DNA of 20,340 nt from RGIG9115 sp045648165. GTDB taxonomy: Bacteria > Bacillota > Clostridia > UBA1381. The notes beneath the pieces were generated by a model. The model did not search any database, had not been told where the DNA came from, and saw nothing but the letters and a program-made list of their open reading frames with translations. Numbering within the stretch: the stretch's first letter is position 1; every line of letters starts with the position of its first letter. This document shows positions 6,188-14,023 of this stretch, one piece after another. A program made the position numbers and the translations under genes. The DNA lies in assembly GCA_045648165.1 (NCBI GenBank), contig JAZRNL010000005.1, positions 1-20,340 on the forward strand, read 5' to 3'.

Positions 6188-6203
6188 TGAGCTCTGTTTT
6201 TTT
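6174..6203 (+). terminator. intrinsic terminator of hydE
   Basis: ACAGAGCTC/GAGCTCTGT with a 6-nt loop, followed by a run of seven T. The hydE stop codon lies in the loop. Confidence 0.92.
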
Positions 6204-6219
6204 GCTAAAATATGTATTA

Positions 6220-6256
6220 TACCAAAAACAGAGTACCTTTGAAGATACTCTGTTTT
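6220..6256 (-). terminator. intrinsic terminator of the sugar ABC operon
   Basis: AAAACAGAGTA pairs perfectly with TACTCTGTTTT around a 10-nt loop. Read on the minus strand it ends in a T run, 14 bp past the binding-protein stop codon. Confidence 0.88.
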
Positions 6257-6269
6257 AAGCAAATATTAA

Positions 6270-7901
6270 TTATTTGTTATAGATTTCAACGAGTCTGTCA
6301 GCGCCCATTGACTTAATCTGAGCCTGGAACTTATCCCATTCAGTATTCATATCGCTCTGTCCGTAGATGAATTTAAGTGTCTGCTCACTTACGTATACAT
6401 CAAGGTCAGCAACAAGTGTATTAACTTCTTCTTGCTCTTCCTGAGTAAGCTTCACAACGGGATCGGGATCGAGTGTCCAGCCATTGTCGATCATCTTCTG
6501 GATTTCGTCTGCTCTGCGCTGTTCTTTTGCTACTGCTGTAGCATCGTCCTTATGGAGGTTACCTTCAAGACCTCTCCAGGGTGAGAGCCAGGGTGAACCT
6601 ATACCATAATCAACACCGCCTGGAATATTTTCATATTCTTCCTTAGTGATTTCGCCATTCTTAAGCTTAAGCTTGTTAGAATATGAACCGGCAAGGAGGC
6701 TATTTTTGCCCTGTGTATAATTATCGTCAGCAAGATAATGTTCGCCTTCAAGACCATTGTTCATCTCTAAGATACCCTGCTCAGAATAGAGCCAGTCCAT
6801 AGCTTTCATAGCTGCAGGAATGTTAGGTGATGATTTTGAAACTGTTACAGGCCATCTGAAACCATTATGGCTGTGAGGAATCATAGGCTGCTTAGGAACT
6901 TCGCCGTTGATTTCGATACCTGATATTACACCTGATTTACGTTCTGGCTTTTCATCATCATATGTGCTAAGGGGTGAACCTATCATTGTTGTCTGCTCCA
7001 TAGCCATCTGGAACTTACCATCTGCATAACCCGCCTGAAGCTCCTGCTGTGTCATTGTAGCAAATGAAGGATGAATAATCTTGTTTTCATACATCCACTT
7101 GAAGAATTCTACCCAAACCTTGAAGTTCTCAGTTGTAGGACCGTATACCCACTTGTTTGTACCCTTTGATGTTCTGTTATCATACATCATCTTAGGTGAA
7201 GAACCGAAAATGAATGCTGAGTACTCTGCAAAGTAGCTCCATCCGAGACGGCATGAAGTTACATAAGGCTGATCGTTTACTTCCTGAAGTGCAAGAAGTG
7301 CTGCCTTGAGGTCATCAAGAGTTTTGATGTCTTCAGTTTTCCAACCAGCTTTGTTAAGAAGGTCTTCTCTGAGCTCAAATGAACCATGGGGAGCATCGTA
7401 TTCACGGATTGCAGGGAAGCCATAAAGCTTACCATCTTCAAGTCTTGTGTTTGCTTCAAGAACATCGGGATACTTGTCAAACATCTTCTGAAGGTTAGGA
7501 AGCTTGCCTGCTTCGAGATAATCTGAAAGAGATACGAAAAGTCTGTCACCATATGTATTTACAGTCTTATCATCATTGTAGTAGTTGATAAGGTCAGGAA
7601 GGTTTCCTGCTGCAAATACTGCGGCTATTTTTTCTGAAAATACATCTCTCTGAATAGCCATAATGTTGATAGATGTACCGGTCTGTTCGCCCCAACGCTT
7701 AACTGACCATGTGTCGCTTGAAAACTCTGAGCCCGGGTCCATAGGCAAGAAGTAGTCAAGAATTGCCTTGCCGTCTTCTGTAAGACGTGTGTTCTCTGTT
7801 GCAAGACCTTCATTGCCGCCTTTGTTCTTGTTACAACCTGCTACGGTTATAACTGAAACAACTGCAAGAAGAAGCGCTAACAATTTTGTGGTTTTTTTCA
7901 T
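6270..7901 (-). CDS. extracellular solute-binding lipoprotein of a sugar ABC transporter (LplA-like)
   Basis: 543 residues. The N-terminus is a lipoprotein signal: KK, a hydrophobic stretch LLALLLAVVSVITV, then lipobox V-A-G-Cys23 and a flexible N/K/G linker. It should be lipid-anchored on the outer face of the membrane and deliver substrate to the two permeases encoded just upstream. Length over 500 residues, the opening theme (PMDPGSEFSSDTWSVKRWGE) and the permease types fit the Lpl/Ytc group of family 1 solute-binding proteins for oligosaccharides. The substrate cannot be read from sequence. AAGGAGGG precedes the ATG at good distance. It is last in the operon, 35 bp after the second permease, a position that often accompanies higher expression by a separate or processed message, though no internal promoter was seen. 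Confidence 0.9.
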   Translation of the reverse strand: MKKTTKLLALLLAVVSVITVAGCNKNKGGNEGLATENTRLTEDGKAILDYFLPMDPGSEFSSDTWSVKRWGEQTGTSINIMAIQRDVFSEKIAAVFAAGNLPDLINYYNDDKTVNTYGDRLFVSLSDYLEAGKLPNLQKMFDKYPDVLEANTRLEDGKLYGFPAIREYDAPHGSFELREDLLNKAGWKTEDIKTLDDLKAALLALQEVNDQPYVTSCRLGWSYFAEYSAFIFGSSPKMMYDNRTSKGTNKWVYGPTTENFKVWVEFFKWMYENKIIHPSFATMTQQELQAGYADGKFQMAMEQTTMIGSPLSTYDDEKPERKSGVISGIEINGEVPKQPMIPHSHNGFRWPVTVSKSSPNIPAAMKAMDWLYSEQGILEMNNGLEGEHYLADDNYTQGKNSLLAGSYSNKLKLKNGEITKEEYENIPGGVDYGIGSPWLSPWRGLEGNLHKDDATAVAKEQRRADEIQKMIDNGWTLDPDPVVKLTQEEQEEVNTLVADLDVYVSEQTLKFIYGQSDMNTEWDKFQAQIKSMGADRLVEIYNK

Positions 7902-7936
7902 AACTTGATTCCCTCCTTAGAATCTTTTAAAATTTA

Positions 7937-8851
7937 TTAACCCTTAACAGAACCTACCATTACACCGGTTACAAAGTATTTCTGTGCAAACGGATAAACT
8001 ATAAGGATAGGTGCTACTGTTACGAATACTGTCGCCATCTTGATAGATTCAAGCTGGCCCTGATATGTGGCAGGATCCACTTCTGTAAGCAGTGAATCAG
8101 ATGCCGCCGAAGCCGCGTCTGTAGCCGATGTAAGCTGCTCGTTTGAAATAAGGATTCGTTTGAGCAAAATTGTAAGAGGTTCCTTTTCCGGTGATGTGAG
8201 GTACAAAAGCGGTGTGAAGTAGTTGTTCCAGATAGCAACTGCAACGAACACTGCGATTGTTGCGAATATAGCCTTTGAAAGGGGCACTACAATTTTAAAG
8301 AAAATGTACCATTCATTTGCACCGTCAATATAAGCCGACTCTATAAGTGAGCTTGGTATTGAAAGAAAGTTTGTTCTCATAAGAATTATGTTGTACATAC
8401 CAACTGTTGAGGGAAGAATAATTGACCACATTGTATCAAGGAGGCCAAGGTTCTTCATGTTAAGGTAACCGGGGATCATACCGCCGTTAAAGTACATTGT
8501 TATAATGAACATAATTGTGAAGAACTTTCTTGCTCTGAAAGTGTTTCTGGAAAGAGCAAATGCTGCAAGTCCCTGAAAAACCAAAGAGAGAAATGTTCCA
8601 ACAACTGTCATTGTAATAGAGTTTCTGAAAGCTGTCCAGATTTTAGGATCTTCAAAAACCGTTTTGTAAGAGTTCCAGTGAATTCCCTTAGGAATAAGTG
8701 TAACATTCATAAGACCAACCTGCTCGGGGTCACTGATTGACTGAGCAAACATATATATGAAAGGAACAAGGATCGTGAGCATAACAAGCCACATAAACAC
8801 AACGTTTCCCCATTCAAAAGCAAGTTCGCCGAAGCTTTTCTTATATTTCAT
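7937..8851 (-). CDS. carbohydrate ABC transporter permease (MalG/LplC/YtcP type)
   Basis: 304-residue inner-membrane permease with six predicted helices (first WGNVVFMWLVMLTILVPFIY, about residues 14-33). The binding-protein-dependent transport signature (EAA loop), which docks on the ATPase, appears as SAYIDGANEWYIFFKIVVPL about two-thirds along. The ending (FAQKYFVTGVMVGSVKG) is typical of the LplC/YtcP class. It pairs with the LplB-type permease encoded 27 bp upstream and the lipoprotein encoded 35 bp downstream. Ribosome-binding site AAAGGAG is 9 nt before ATG. No ATPase gene is present in this operon. Confidence 0.92.
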   Translation of the reverse strand: MKYKKSFGELAFEWGNVVFMWLVMLTILVPFIYMFAQSISDPEQVGLMNVTLIPKGIHWNSYKTVFEDPKIWTAFRNSITMTVVGTFLSLVFQGLAAFALSRNTFRARKFFTIMFIITMYFNGGMIPGYLNMKNLGLLDTMWSIILPSTVGMYNIILMRTNFLSIPSSLIESAYIDGANEWYIFFKIVVPLSKAIFATIAVFVAVAIWNNYFTPLLYLTSPEKEPLTILLKRILISNEQLTSATDAASAASDSLLTEVDPATYQGQLESIKMATVFVTVAPILIVYPFAQKYFVTGVMVGSVKG

Positions 8852-8878
8852 CGTTATATTCTCCTTTTCTGTCTTATT

Positions 8879-9853
8879 TTACCACAATGATGTACCATTG
8901 AGCCAATCAACAGTCTTGTTTGCAATAACCATAAGAAGCGTTGCAATTACACTGTTAAACAAACCGATTGCAGTAGAATAGGAGAAGTTGCCTCCGCCGA
9001 CACCGCCTTGGAAATTGATTCGGTAGATGTAGGTGTTAATTACGTCTGAGGTATCATATGTTGCAGGGTTCTGCATAAGGAATACCTTTTCATATCCAAC
9101 ATTAATAATTGAAGCTACATTCAGTATGATAAGAATTGTGATTGTAGGAAGAATGCCGGGGATACTGATGTGCCAGATTCTCTGGAATCTGTTTGCTCCA
9201 TCAAGGAATGCTGCTTCGTAAAGCTGCTGGTCAACACCTGAAAGTGCAGCCATATAAACGATTGACCCCCAACCGGCACCCTGCCAGATATCGCTGATTA
9301 TGTACATAGGTCTAAAGAATCCCGGTTCGTTAAAGAACAATATCGGGTCAGTTCTCCATCCGAGATTTTCAACGAGAAGATTGTTAACAACGCCTGTAGG
9401 ACCGAGAATTGAAACCATCATACCTATTATAACAACTACAGGAATAAAGCGCGGCAAATAAGAAATGGTCTGCACCGCTTTTTTAAGATAATTGCTGTTA
9501 AGCTCTGTCATAAGAATAGCGAGAATAATGGGGGGGAAGAAACCGAAGAACCAGTTTAAACCACCCAACAACAGCGTATTCTTGATAAGACGGAAGAAGT
9601 ATGTACCTGTAAAGAACTTTTCAAAGTTGGCGAAACCAACCCACGGGCTGGCCATTATGCCGCTGAGCATATCATACTTCTTAAAAGCGATGAGAATACC
9701 ATACATTGAAAAATAGTTGAAAAGTACTATGATCAATACAGCGGGCAACATCATCAAATACAGGTTGTAGTTCTGCGTAAGATCCTTAAGAAAAGGATTT
9801 CTATTTCTCACAGTAGTTGTGCCAACCTGGTTTTTAGTTTTTTTCAAACTCAT
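8879..9853 (-). CDS. sugar ABC transporter permease (LplB type)
   Basis: First gene of the importer operon. From ATG 9853 it has 324 residues: a short basic N-terminus, helix 1 (LYLMMLPAVLIIVLFNYF, about 32-50), five more membrane segments and the EAA motif YEAAFLDGANRFQRIWHI for contact with the ATPase, ending in WLNGTSLW as in LplB-like proteins. The open frame extends to ATG 9937 (352 residues), but that ATG lacks a ribosome-binding site and the extra residues are not expected in the family. AGAGTG precedes 9853 by 8 nt, a moderate site. The upstream start therefore remains possible. Transcribed from the promoter at 10040-10068. Confidence 0.87.
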   Translation of the reverse strand: MSLKKTKNQVGTTTVRNRNPFLKDLTQNYNLYLMMLPAVLIIVLFNYFSMYGILIAFKKYDMLSGIMASPWVGFANFEKFFTGTYFFRLIKNTLLLGGLNWFFGFFPPIILAILMTELNSNYLKKAVQTISYLPRFIPVVVIIGMMVSILGPTGVVNNLLVENLGWRTDPILFFNEPGFFRPMYIISDIWQGAGWGSIVYMAALSGVDQQLYEAAFLDGANRFQRIWHISIPGILPTITILIILNVASIINVGYEKVFLMQNPATYDTSDVINTYIYRINFQGGVGGGNFSYSTAIGLFNSVIATLLMVIANKTVDWLNGTSLW

Positions 9854-10039
9854 TTTGTTATCACTCTTTTCTGCTAAAATAAAATTTGTTGATGCATATT
9901 GTCGCATTTTGCCGGTAAGTTTTTTCACTCCGTCCATCCCGACAGACAGACTGAAAAAGCTTCCGCCATAAAAATCTTTGCTCCCGGTTTAGGATAACCA
10001 AGCGAAAGATACCGTGACCAAATACACCATTTCAAATGT

Positions 10040-10068
10040 ATTCTACCACAAATACGCTCTTTTTGCAA
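10040..10068 (-). promoter_or_regulatory. probable promoter of the sugar ABC operon
   Basis: On the minus strand the -35 is TTGCAA (10063-10068, 4 of 6) and the -10 is TAGAAT (10040-10045, 5 of 6), spacer 17 nt. The weak -35 would suit an activator-dependent sugar operon. Confidence 0.6.
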
Positions 10069-10328
10069 TAGTAAATGTTTTAGAAAATATAGATAAATTC
10101 TTTTAAAAATGCAATTTTTCGGGGCGTAAAAATGTGCATTTTTTTAGAATAATATGCATTTTATTAGATGGCTGTTTTATACAAACGGCTTACCTATGGG
10201 ATTTATATGAGTTGACAAAATCACATGTTTCTTTTTATACAACCTAAAATAATTAATATTCACAATTTGTTCACTTTTTTGCTCTTTAAAAAGCAAAAAA
10301 TAAAATATACATTTTTTCTTCTACACAC

Positions 10329-10357
10329 TTGAAATTCATTTTAAAATATAGTAGAAT
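10329..10357 (+). promoter_or_regulatory. promoter of trmO
   Basis: TTGAAA (10329-10334), a 17-nt spacer and TAGAAT (10352-10357). The leader to ATG 10413 is about 45 nt. Confidence 0.7.
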
Positions 10358-10412
10358 TAGCATATACGATTTTTGCCGCACTATTTAATATTATGTAAAG
10401 GATATAAAGTAC

Positions 10413-11072
10413 ATGAAAGTCATTGCTAAAATTAAATCGCCCTTTCCGGAAAAATTTGCAATACCCAGGCAAAGCGGGCTTACCGAAACCGAAGGAATAA
10501 TAATCTTCGAACCGGAATATCGAAATGACGATGCTCTTCGCGGGATTGAAGACTATAGCCATCTATGGCTTATATGGGGATTTTCTGAAATTCCTAAAAA
10601 GGGTTGGTCACCTACAGTTCGTCCTCCACGATTGGGCGGCAACAAGCGTGTTGGAGTGTTTGCCACAAGGTCTCCATTCCGCCCTAATCCCATAGGGCTT
10701 TCATCCGTGAGATTAATCGCAGTAGACAAAACAAGTGATGGTGCTGTTTTAAGGGTCTCAGGAGCCGATTTAATGGACGGAACACCAATTTACGACATAA
10801 AACCCTATCTGCCTTATACCGACTGCCATACAGACGCCTTAGGAGGTTTTAGCGAAAGAGCTCTTTCCTATGCTCTTGAAGTTAATTTTCCTGAAGAACT
10901 AAAAAACATGGTTACTCTTAAGGAGACCGAAGAAATAGAAAGCATCATCTCTCAGGACCCACGTCCGGCTTATATAGAAGAACCGGAAAGAATATATGTC
11001 TTTAAATTTAAAGATAAAGAAATAAAATTTAAAGTTTCAAATAAAACAGCTACGATTATTGAAATCAACTAA
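10413..11072 (+). CDS. trmO: tRNA (N6-threonylcarbamoyladenosine37-N6)-methyltransferase TrmO (TsaA/YaeB family)
   Basis: 219 residues, cytoplasmic SAM-dependent enzyme that methylates t6A37 in ANN-decoding tRNAs, chiefly certain tRNA-Thr. The TsaA/UPF0066 core is unmistakable: IARIxSPF-like start (IAKIKSPFPEKFAIPRQSGL), then YSHLWLIWGF (about residues 48-57), the PPRLGGNKRVGVFATRSPFR and RPNPIGLSSVRL signature (about 73-102) and DIKPYLPYTD (about 129-138). The C-terminal part (about 150-219) corresponds to the small C-terminal domain of longer family members and is lysine-rich at the end. Ribosome-binding site AAAGGA is about 10 nt before ATG. It is a single-gene unit with its own promoter and a terminator shared with rpsR. 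Confidence 0.93.
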   Translation: MKVIAKIKSPFPEKFAIPRQSGLTETEGIIIFEPEYRNDDALRGIEDYSHLWLIWGFSEIPKKGWSPTVRPPRLGGNKRVGVFATRSPFRPNPIGLSSVRLIAVDKTSDGAVLRVSGADLMDGTPIYDIKPYLPYTDCHTDALGGFSERALSYALEVNFPEELKNMVTLKETEEIESIISQDPRPAYIEEPERIYVFKFKDKEIKFKVSNKTATIIEIN

Positions 11073-11126
11073 GCAAAAGGAAAGGAGACGTGGGACGGTT
11101 CTGTGTCTCCCTATAATAGTGCAAAC

Positions 11127-11165
11127 AAAAAACCTCTTCAACACAATCCGTTGAAGAGGTTTTTA
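11127..11165. terminator. bidirectional terminator between trmO and rpsR
   Basis: AAAAACCTCTTCAAC/GTTGAAGAGGTTTTT, 15 perfect pairs with a 7-nt loop, A tract on the left and T tract on the right. It terminates trmO (plus) and the rpsF-ssb-rpsR operon (minus). Confidence 0.95.
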
Positions 11166-11171
11166 TTTTAA

Positions 11172-11420
11172 TTATTCAGCTACAAATGGAAGAAGAGCTA
11201 TTGTTCTTGCTCTCTTGATAGCAGCTGTAAGCTGTCTTTGATGCTTAGCGCAGTTGCCGCTAATACGTCTGGGAACTATCTTTCCCTTTTCAGAAATGTA
11301 TCTTCTGAGCTTAGCTGTATCCTTGTAGTCGATTGATTCTACCTTATCTACGCAGAACATACATACCTTTTTCTTGGTACGTCTTGCTCTCTGCGGTCTT
11401 TCAGGTGCCTTTTCAGCCAT
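11172..11420 (-). CDS. rpsR: 30S ribosomal protein bS18
   Basis: 82 residues, small-subunit protein that binds 16S rRNA together with bS6. Family core: IDYKDTAKLRRYISEKGKI then PRRISGNCAKHQRQLTAAIK and RARTIALLPF. It keeps a zinc-type Cys set (CMFC near residues 20-23, plus NCAKH), the so-called C+ form. The N-terminus is basic and alanine/proline-rich. Ribosome-binding site AAGGAGG precedes ATG. It is the last gene of rpsF-ssb-rpsR, 26 bp after ssb. Confidence 0.97.
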   Translation of the reverse strand: MAEKAPERPQRARRTKKKVCMFCVDKVESIDYKDTAKLRRYISEKGKIVPRRISGNCAKHQRQLTAAIKRARTIALLPFVAE

Positions 11421-11446
11421 TAGAAATTCCTCCTTATCATCAATAA

Positions 11447-11875
11447 TCAGAAGGGCAAATCGTCATCGGCATCTTCAATAGTGCCAAAACCGCCCTGGTC
11501 AAACTGCGGTGCTGCTTCTTCAAATGCGGGGACAGCAGGTACCTGTCCGCTAAAGCCTGTACCGCTTTCAGCTTTTGATCCTGTGAAATATGCTTCATCT
11601 GCAACAACCTCTGTTACAGTTCGCTCTTTTCCCTCGTTATCGGTGTATCTTCTTGTCTGGATACTTCCGACAACTGCAATCATACTTCCCTTCTGGAACC
11701 ATTTAGCTATGAACTCTGCAGTCTGCCTCCAGGCTACACAGTTGATAAAATCTGTCTGGTCCTTCTGGAAACGTCTGTTAATTGCAATTGAGAATGAAAC
11801 AACAGCAACTCCGCCCTGTGTCTGACGAAGCTCAGGATCACGGGTAAGTCTACCCATCAGAATAGCTTTATTCAT
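11447..11875 (-). CDS. ssb: single-stranded DNA-binding protein
   Basis: 142 residues. The N-terminal OB fold (about 1-105) shows the family sequence MNKAILMGRLTRDPELR, FSIAINR, TDFINCVAW, FIAKWFQKG and GSIQTRRYTDNEG. A Gly/Ala/Pro/Gln-rich flexible linker follows, then the acidic tip DADDDLPF that recruits replication and repair partners. It binds ssDNA as a tetramer and protects replication intermediates. GGAGG lies before ATG. It sits between rpsF and rpsR, the conserved Firmicute arrangement, which couples its synthesis to ribosomal protein control. Confidence 0.97.
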   Translation of the reverse strand: MNKAILMGRLTRDPELRQTQGGVAVVSFSIAINRRFQKDQTDFINCVAWRQTAEFIAKWFQKGSMIAVVGSIQTRRYTDNEGKERTVTEVVADEAYFTGSKAESGTGFSGQVPAVPAFEEAAPQFDQGGFGTIEDADDDLPF

Positions 11876-11906
11876 TTCAGTTTCCTCCGTTTCTTATGTG
11901 GAGCGA

Positions 11907-12209
11907 TTACTCTTCATCCTTGCGGATGATGATTGTTCTGAGAATGCCGTCAGTAATTCTGTACTGTCTGTCAAGCTCCTTCGGGAACTCTGCATCAGCT
12001 TTGAAGTTTACGAGAACATAAAAGCCCTCTGTTCTGTCCTTTATCTCGTATGCAAGTCTTCTCTTACCCCATTCGTCAACTGACTCAACTTCGCCGTTTG
12101 AAGAAATAAGAGCTGTGAACTTTTCCTGCAAAGCTTTGATTGCATCTTCTTCCAAAGTTGCATCGATGATAAAAATTGTTTCATAGCTGTTCATAATTTT
12201 TTCAGCCAT
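11907..12209 (-). CDS. rpsF: 30S ribosomal protein bS6
   Basis: 100 residues, small-subunit platform protein forming a heterodimer with bS18. Typical bS6 features: YETIFIIDATLEEDAI at the start, EVDEWGKRRLAYEIKD-like segment (VDEWGKRRLAYEIKDRTEGF, about residues 44-63), VNFKADAEFPKELDR and the C-terminal ITDGILRTIIIRKDEE. ATG 12209 is preceded by a very strong AGGAGGTG with 7-nt spacing. It is the first gene of rpsF-ssb-rpsR with a perfect promoter and a structured leader that may mediate autoregulation. Confidence 0.97.
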   Translation of the reverse strand: MAEKIMNSYETIFIIDATLEEDAIKALQEKFTALISSNGEVESVDEWGKRRLAYEIKDRTEGFYVLVNFKADAEFPKELDRQYRITDGILRTIIIRKDEE

Positions 12210-12212
12210 TTT

Positions 12213-12278
12213 TACACCTCCTCATGGACTTATGTCCCGGATACTCCATCCGGGCAAGGATGCTCATTTGAGCCTGTT
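12213..12278 (-). promoter_or_regulatory. structured rpsF mRNA leader, candidate S6:S18 autoregulatory site
   Basis: Read on minus, the leader can form GCTC/GAGC (12262-12273), a strong stem CCCGGAT/ATCCGGG with a 5-nt loop (12236-12254), and a small GGAC/GTCC hairpin (12226-12237) that shares two G residues with the strong stem, so the two are mutually exclusive. All lie within 40 nt of the rpsF ribosome-binding site. An S6:S18-binding mRNA motif containing CCG is known in many rpsF leaders. I assign this one from position and structure, not from a covariance match. Confidence 0.45.
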
Positions 12279-12279
12279 A

Positions 12280-12308
12280 ATTATACAACAATAAATTTAC
12301 GTTGTCAA
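12280..12308 (-). promoter_or_regulatory. consensus sigma-A promoter of rpsF-ssb-rpsR
   Basis: On the minus strand the -35 is TTGACA (12303-12308) and the -10 is TATAAT (12280-12285) with a 17-nt spacer, as expected for a highly expressed ribosomal protein operon. Confidence 0.92.
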
Positions 12309-12361
12309 GTATGGTATATAAAATTAAGTGATTTTGCACAGACCAACCATTAAAACCCTGT

Positions 12362-13117
12362 TTATTTTTCAATTTTCTGTGCCATTTCGCAGTCACCCCG
12401 GCAACTTCGCACCCATAGCACGATGAATGCCAGTGAAATAACATATAAAAATATTGATTCGCCCATAATTCCAAACAATCCAAGCACTCCCGAAGCAACT
12501 AAAGGCAACGTCTGGGAATACATTCCCAACTTTATAAGCTTACCCGTGGGAACACGGACTTTCATAAACATTGATATTATCCCTGCAGCCGCTCCTATAA
12601 ACAGACCGTTGAGAGCAAAGGTTATGCAGTGGCTTACAAAGAGCATTATACACACTAACGCGCCCGACATAACAAGCACAGGCTTCAGATAAGAAAGATG
12701 TTCCTTTGTTATAACAAAATTTTCTCCGAACTCATTATAGTGAAACTCCCGACTCTCTGTAAAGTTTCGCATTATTACAGAATCTTCATCCATAAGGATT
12801 CCGGAAATTACATTTTCATCAAAGTCGGATTCCGACACCTGGCGGTTGTTTGTAGCAAATATTTTAATTCCGTAAAGCTCTATATCAAAATCCTTTTCCA
12901 CAGTCAGCTTCTGAGAAGTTAAAGTAAATTCAGGAATGTCTTCCCATATGACCCCCAATGTTTTTGCTCCCATAGTAAAGGTTGGAACAATAATAAGTCC
13001 TATACTGCACACAAGCAATAACAAAAGACAATATCCTGCAATTCTGAGGCCTTTCCTCTCTGCCAGCTCTCCGTATTTTCTGAAATTTCCTATAGCAATA
13101 AGAAAATCCTTTATCAT
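12362..13117 (-). CDS. DUF1189-like integral membrane protein
   Basis: 251 residues. A helix near the N-terminus (about 25-48, IAGYCLLLLLVCSIGLIIVP) is followed by an extracytoplasmic stretch of about 90 residues (IPEFTLTSQKLTVEKDF and onward) and then four or five C-terminal helices (PVLVMSGALVCIMLFVSHCI onward). This one-plus-loop-plus-four plan and the P-x-F-x-h-x-x-x-x-L start of the loop resemble DUF1189 proteins of Firmicutes, whose function is unknown. The start is set at ATG 13117 because GGAGGA ends a few bases before it; the longer TTG start overlaps that site. It follows uppP by 25 bp, so it is probably co-transcribed and membrane- or wall-related. No terminator is clear downstream. 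Confidence 0.7.
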   Translation of the reverse strand: MIKDFLIAIGNFRKYGELAERKGLRIAGYCLLLLLVCSIGLIIVPTFTMGAKTLGVIWEDIPEFTLTSQKLTVEKDFDIELYGIKIFATNNRQVSESDFDENVISGILMDEDSVIMRNFTESREFHYNEFGENFVITKEHLSYLKPVLVMSGALVCIMLFVSHCITFALNGLFIGAAAGIISMFMKVRVPTGKLIKLGMYSQTLPLVASGVLGLFGIMGESIFLYVISLAFIVLWVRSCRGDCEMAQKIEK

Positions 13118-13142
13118 AACATCCTCCAATAAAACCTATTTT

Positions 13143-13970
13143 TTAAAACAACGAACCGGTGAGTGCAAAAAACAGAATAACCACTGCGCCAAGCACTACG
13201 CGATACCATCCGAATACCTTAAAATCATGCTTCCGGACATAATTTACCAGGAATTTAACAGAAATAAGGGATACTACATATGCAACTACCATAGCTGATA
13301 CTAAGAGTATCCATGCCTCGCCATTCATTACATAGTTATTTGTTATAATTTTTAAAAAGCTTACACCAAACATAACGGGAATTGCAAGGAAAAACGAAAA
13401 CTCTGCCGCAAGACTTCTGGAGCAGCCTATTAGCATGGCACCTAAAATTGTAGCTCCTGAGCGTGATGTCCCGGGTATAATAGAAAGTACTTGGAACAAG
13501 CCAATTAAAAGGGCTGTTTTATATGACATTGAATTCATATCCGCCAAAGCAACTGCCTTGTTCTTTTTTTCTATAAATATGAAGCCTATACCATATAAGA
13601 TAAGCATCAGGCTCACCACAAACGGCGTGGACACGGCATCCATCATATCGTTGAACAAAAGACCAAGCACGGCAGCAGGTATGCATGCCACAATAACCTT
13701 AAACCACATCTGCCACGTAGATTTTTTCTCTTCTGGCGACTTAGACGGGGCAAAGGGGTTGAGCTTATTGAAATAAATTGTGGCAATAGCAAGGATTGCA
13801 CCCAGCTGAATTACATACAAAAATATCTGCGAATCAAAAAAATCGCCTTTTTCTATGCCCATAAATTCATTTACAAGTATCATATGCCCTGTTGAGCTTA
13901 TGGGAAGCCATTCGGTTATACCCTCAACAACTCCCAGTATAATTGATTTAAATAAGTCAATAATAAACAT
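13143..13970 (-). CDS. uppP: undecaprenyl-diphosphatase UppP/BacA
   Basis: 275-residue polytopic membrane enzyme that dephosphorylates undecaprenyl diphosphate to recycle the lipid carrier for peptidoglycan and other wall polymers. It can confer bacitracin tolerance when abundant. The first catalytic signature is complete (EGITEWLPISSTGH, residues 16-29). The second, PGTSRSGATILGAMLIG (about 164-180), holds the conserved Arg. Around eight hydrophobic segments and the length match the family. GGAGG is 7 nt before ATG. It lies 53 bp after the kinase-like gene, with a possible weak hairpin (GGGC/GCCC, 13994-14015) between them. Confidence 0.96.
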   Translation of the reverse strand: MFIIDLFKSIILGVVEGITEWLPISSTGHMILVNEFMGIEKGDFFDSQIFLYVIQLGAILAIATIYFNKLNPFAPSKSPEEKKSTWQMWFKVIVACIPAAVLGLLFNDMMDAVSTPFVVSLMLILYGIGFIFIEKKNKAVALADMNSMSYKTALLIGLFQVLSIIPGTSRSGATILGAMLIGCSRSLAAEFSFFLAIPVMFGVSFLKIITNNYVMNGEAWILLVSAMVVAYVVSLISVKFLVNYVRKHDFKVFGWYRVVLGAVVILFFALTGSLF

Positions 13971-14023
13971 AGTTATTCCTCCACAAAATCAGGGGGCTCT
14001 GCAAATGCAGTGCCCGCCTTTTA

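Larger units (their letters stand above)
9854..10412. other. AT-rich intergenic regulatory region between lplB-like and trmO
   Basis: No gene is supported. It holds the leftward promoter of the sugar operon (10040-10068) and the rightward promoter of trmO (10329-10357). A second possible rightward promoter has TTGACA 10212-10217 and TATACA 10236-10241 with an 18-nt spacer, followed by an AT-rich hairpin TTTTTTGCT/AGCAAAAAA at 10275-10300. Three TGCA-centred boxes lie at about 10110, 10136 and 10156 just upstream of the sugar promoter and are possible operator sites. The sugar operon leader is about 180 nt with no recognised riboswitch. Confidence 0.5.

Noticed and set aside
12277..12498. 73-codon minus-strand frame overlapping the DUF1189-like gene and the rpsF promoter
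   Set aside because: It covers the consensus rpsF promoter and is out of phase with the membrane protein; no initiation signal.
13992..14017. Possible terminator between the kinase-like gene and uppP
   Set aside because: The stem GGGC-A-CTGCA/TGCAG-A-GCCC has a mismatch and is followed by only four T after several other bases; too weak to call, so the operon is treated as continuous.
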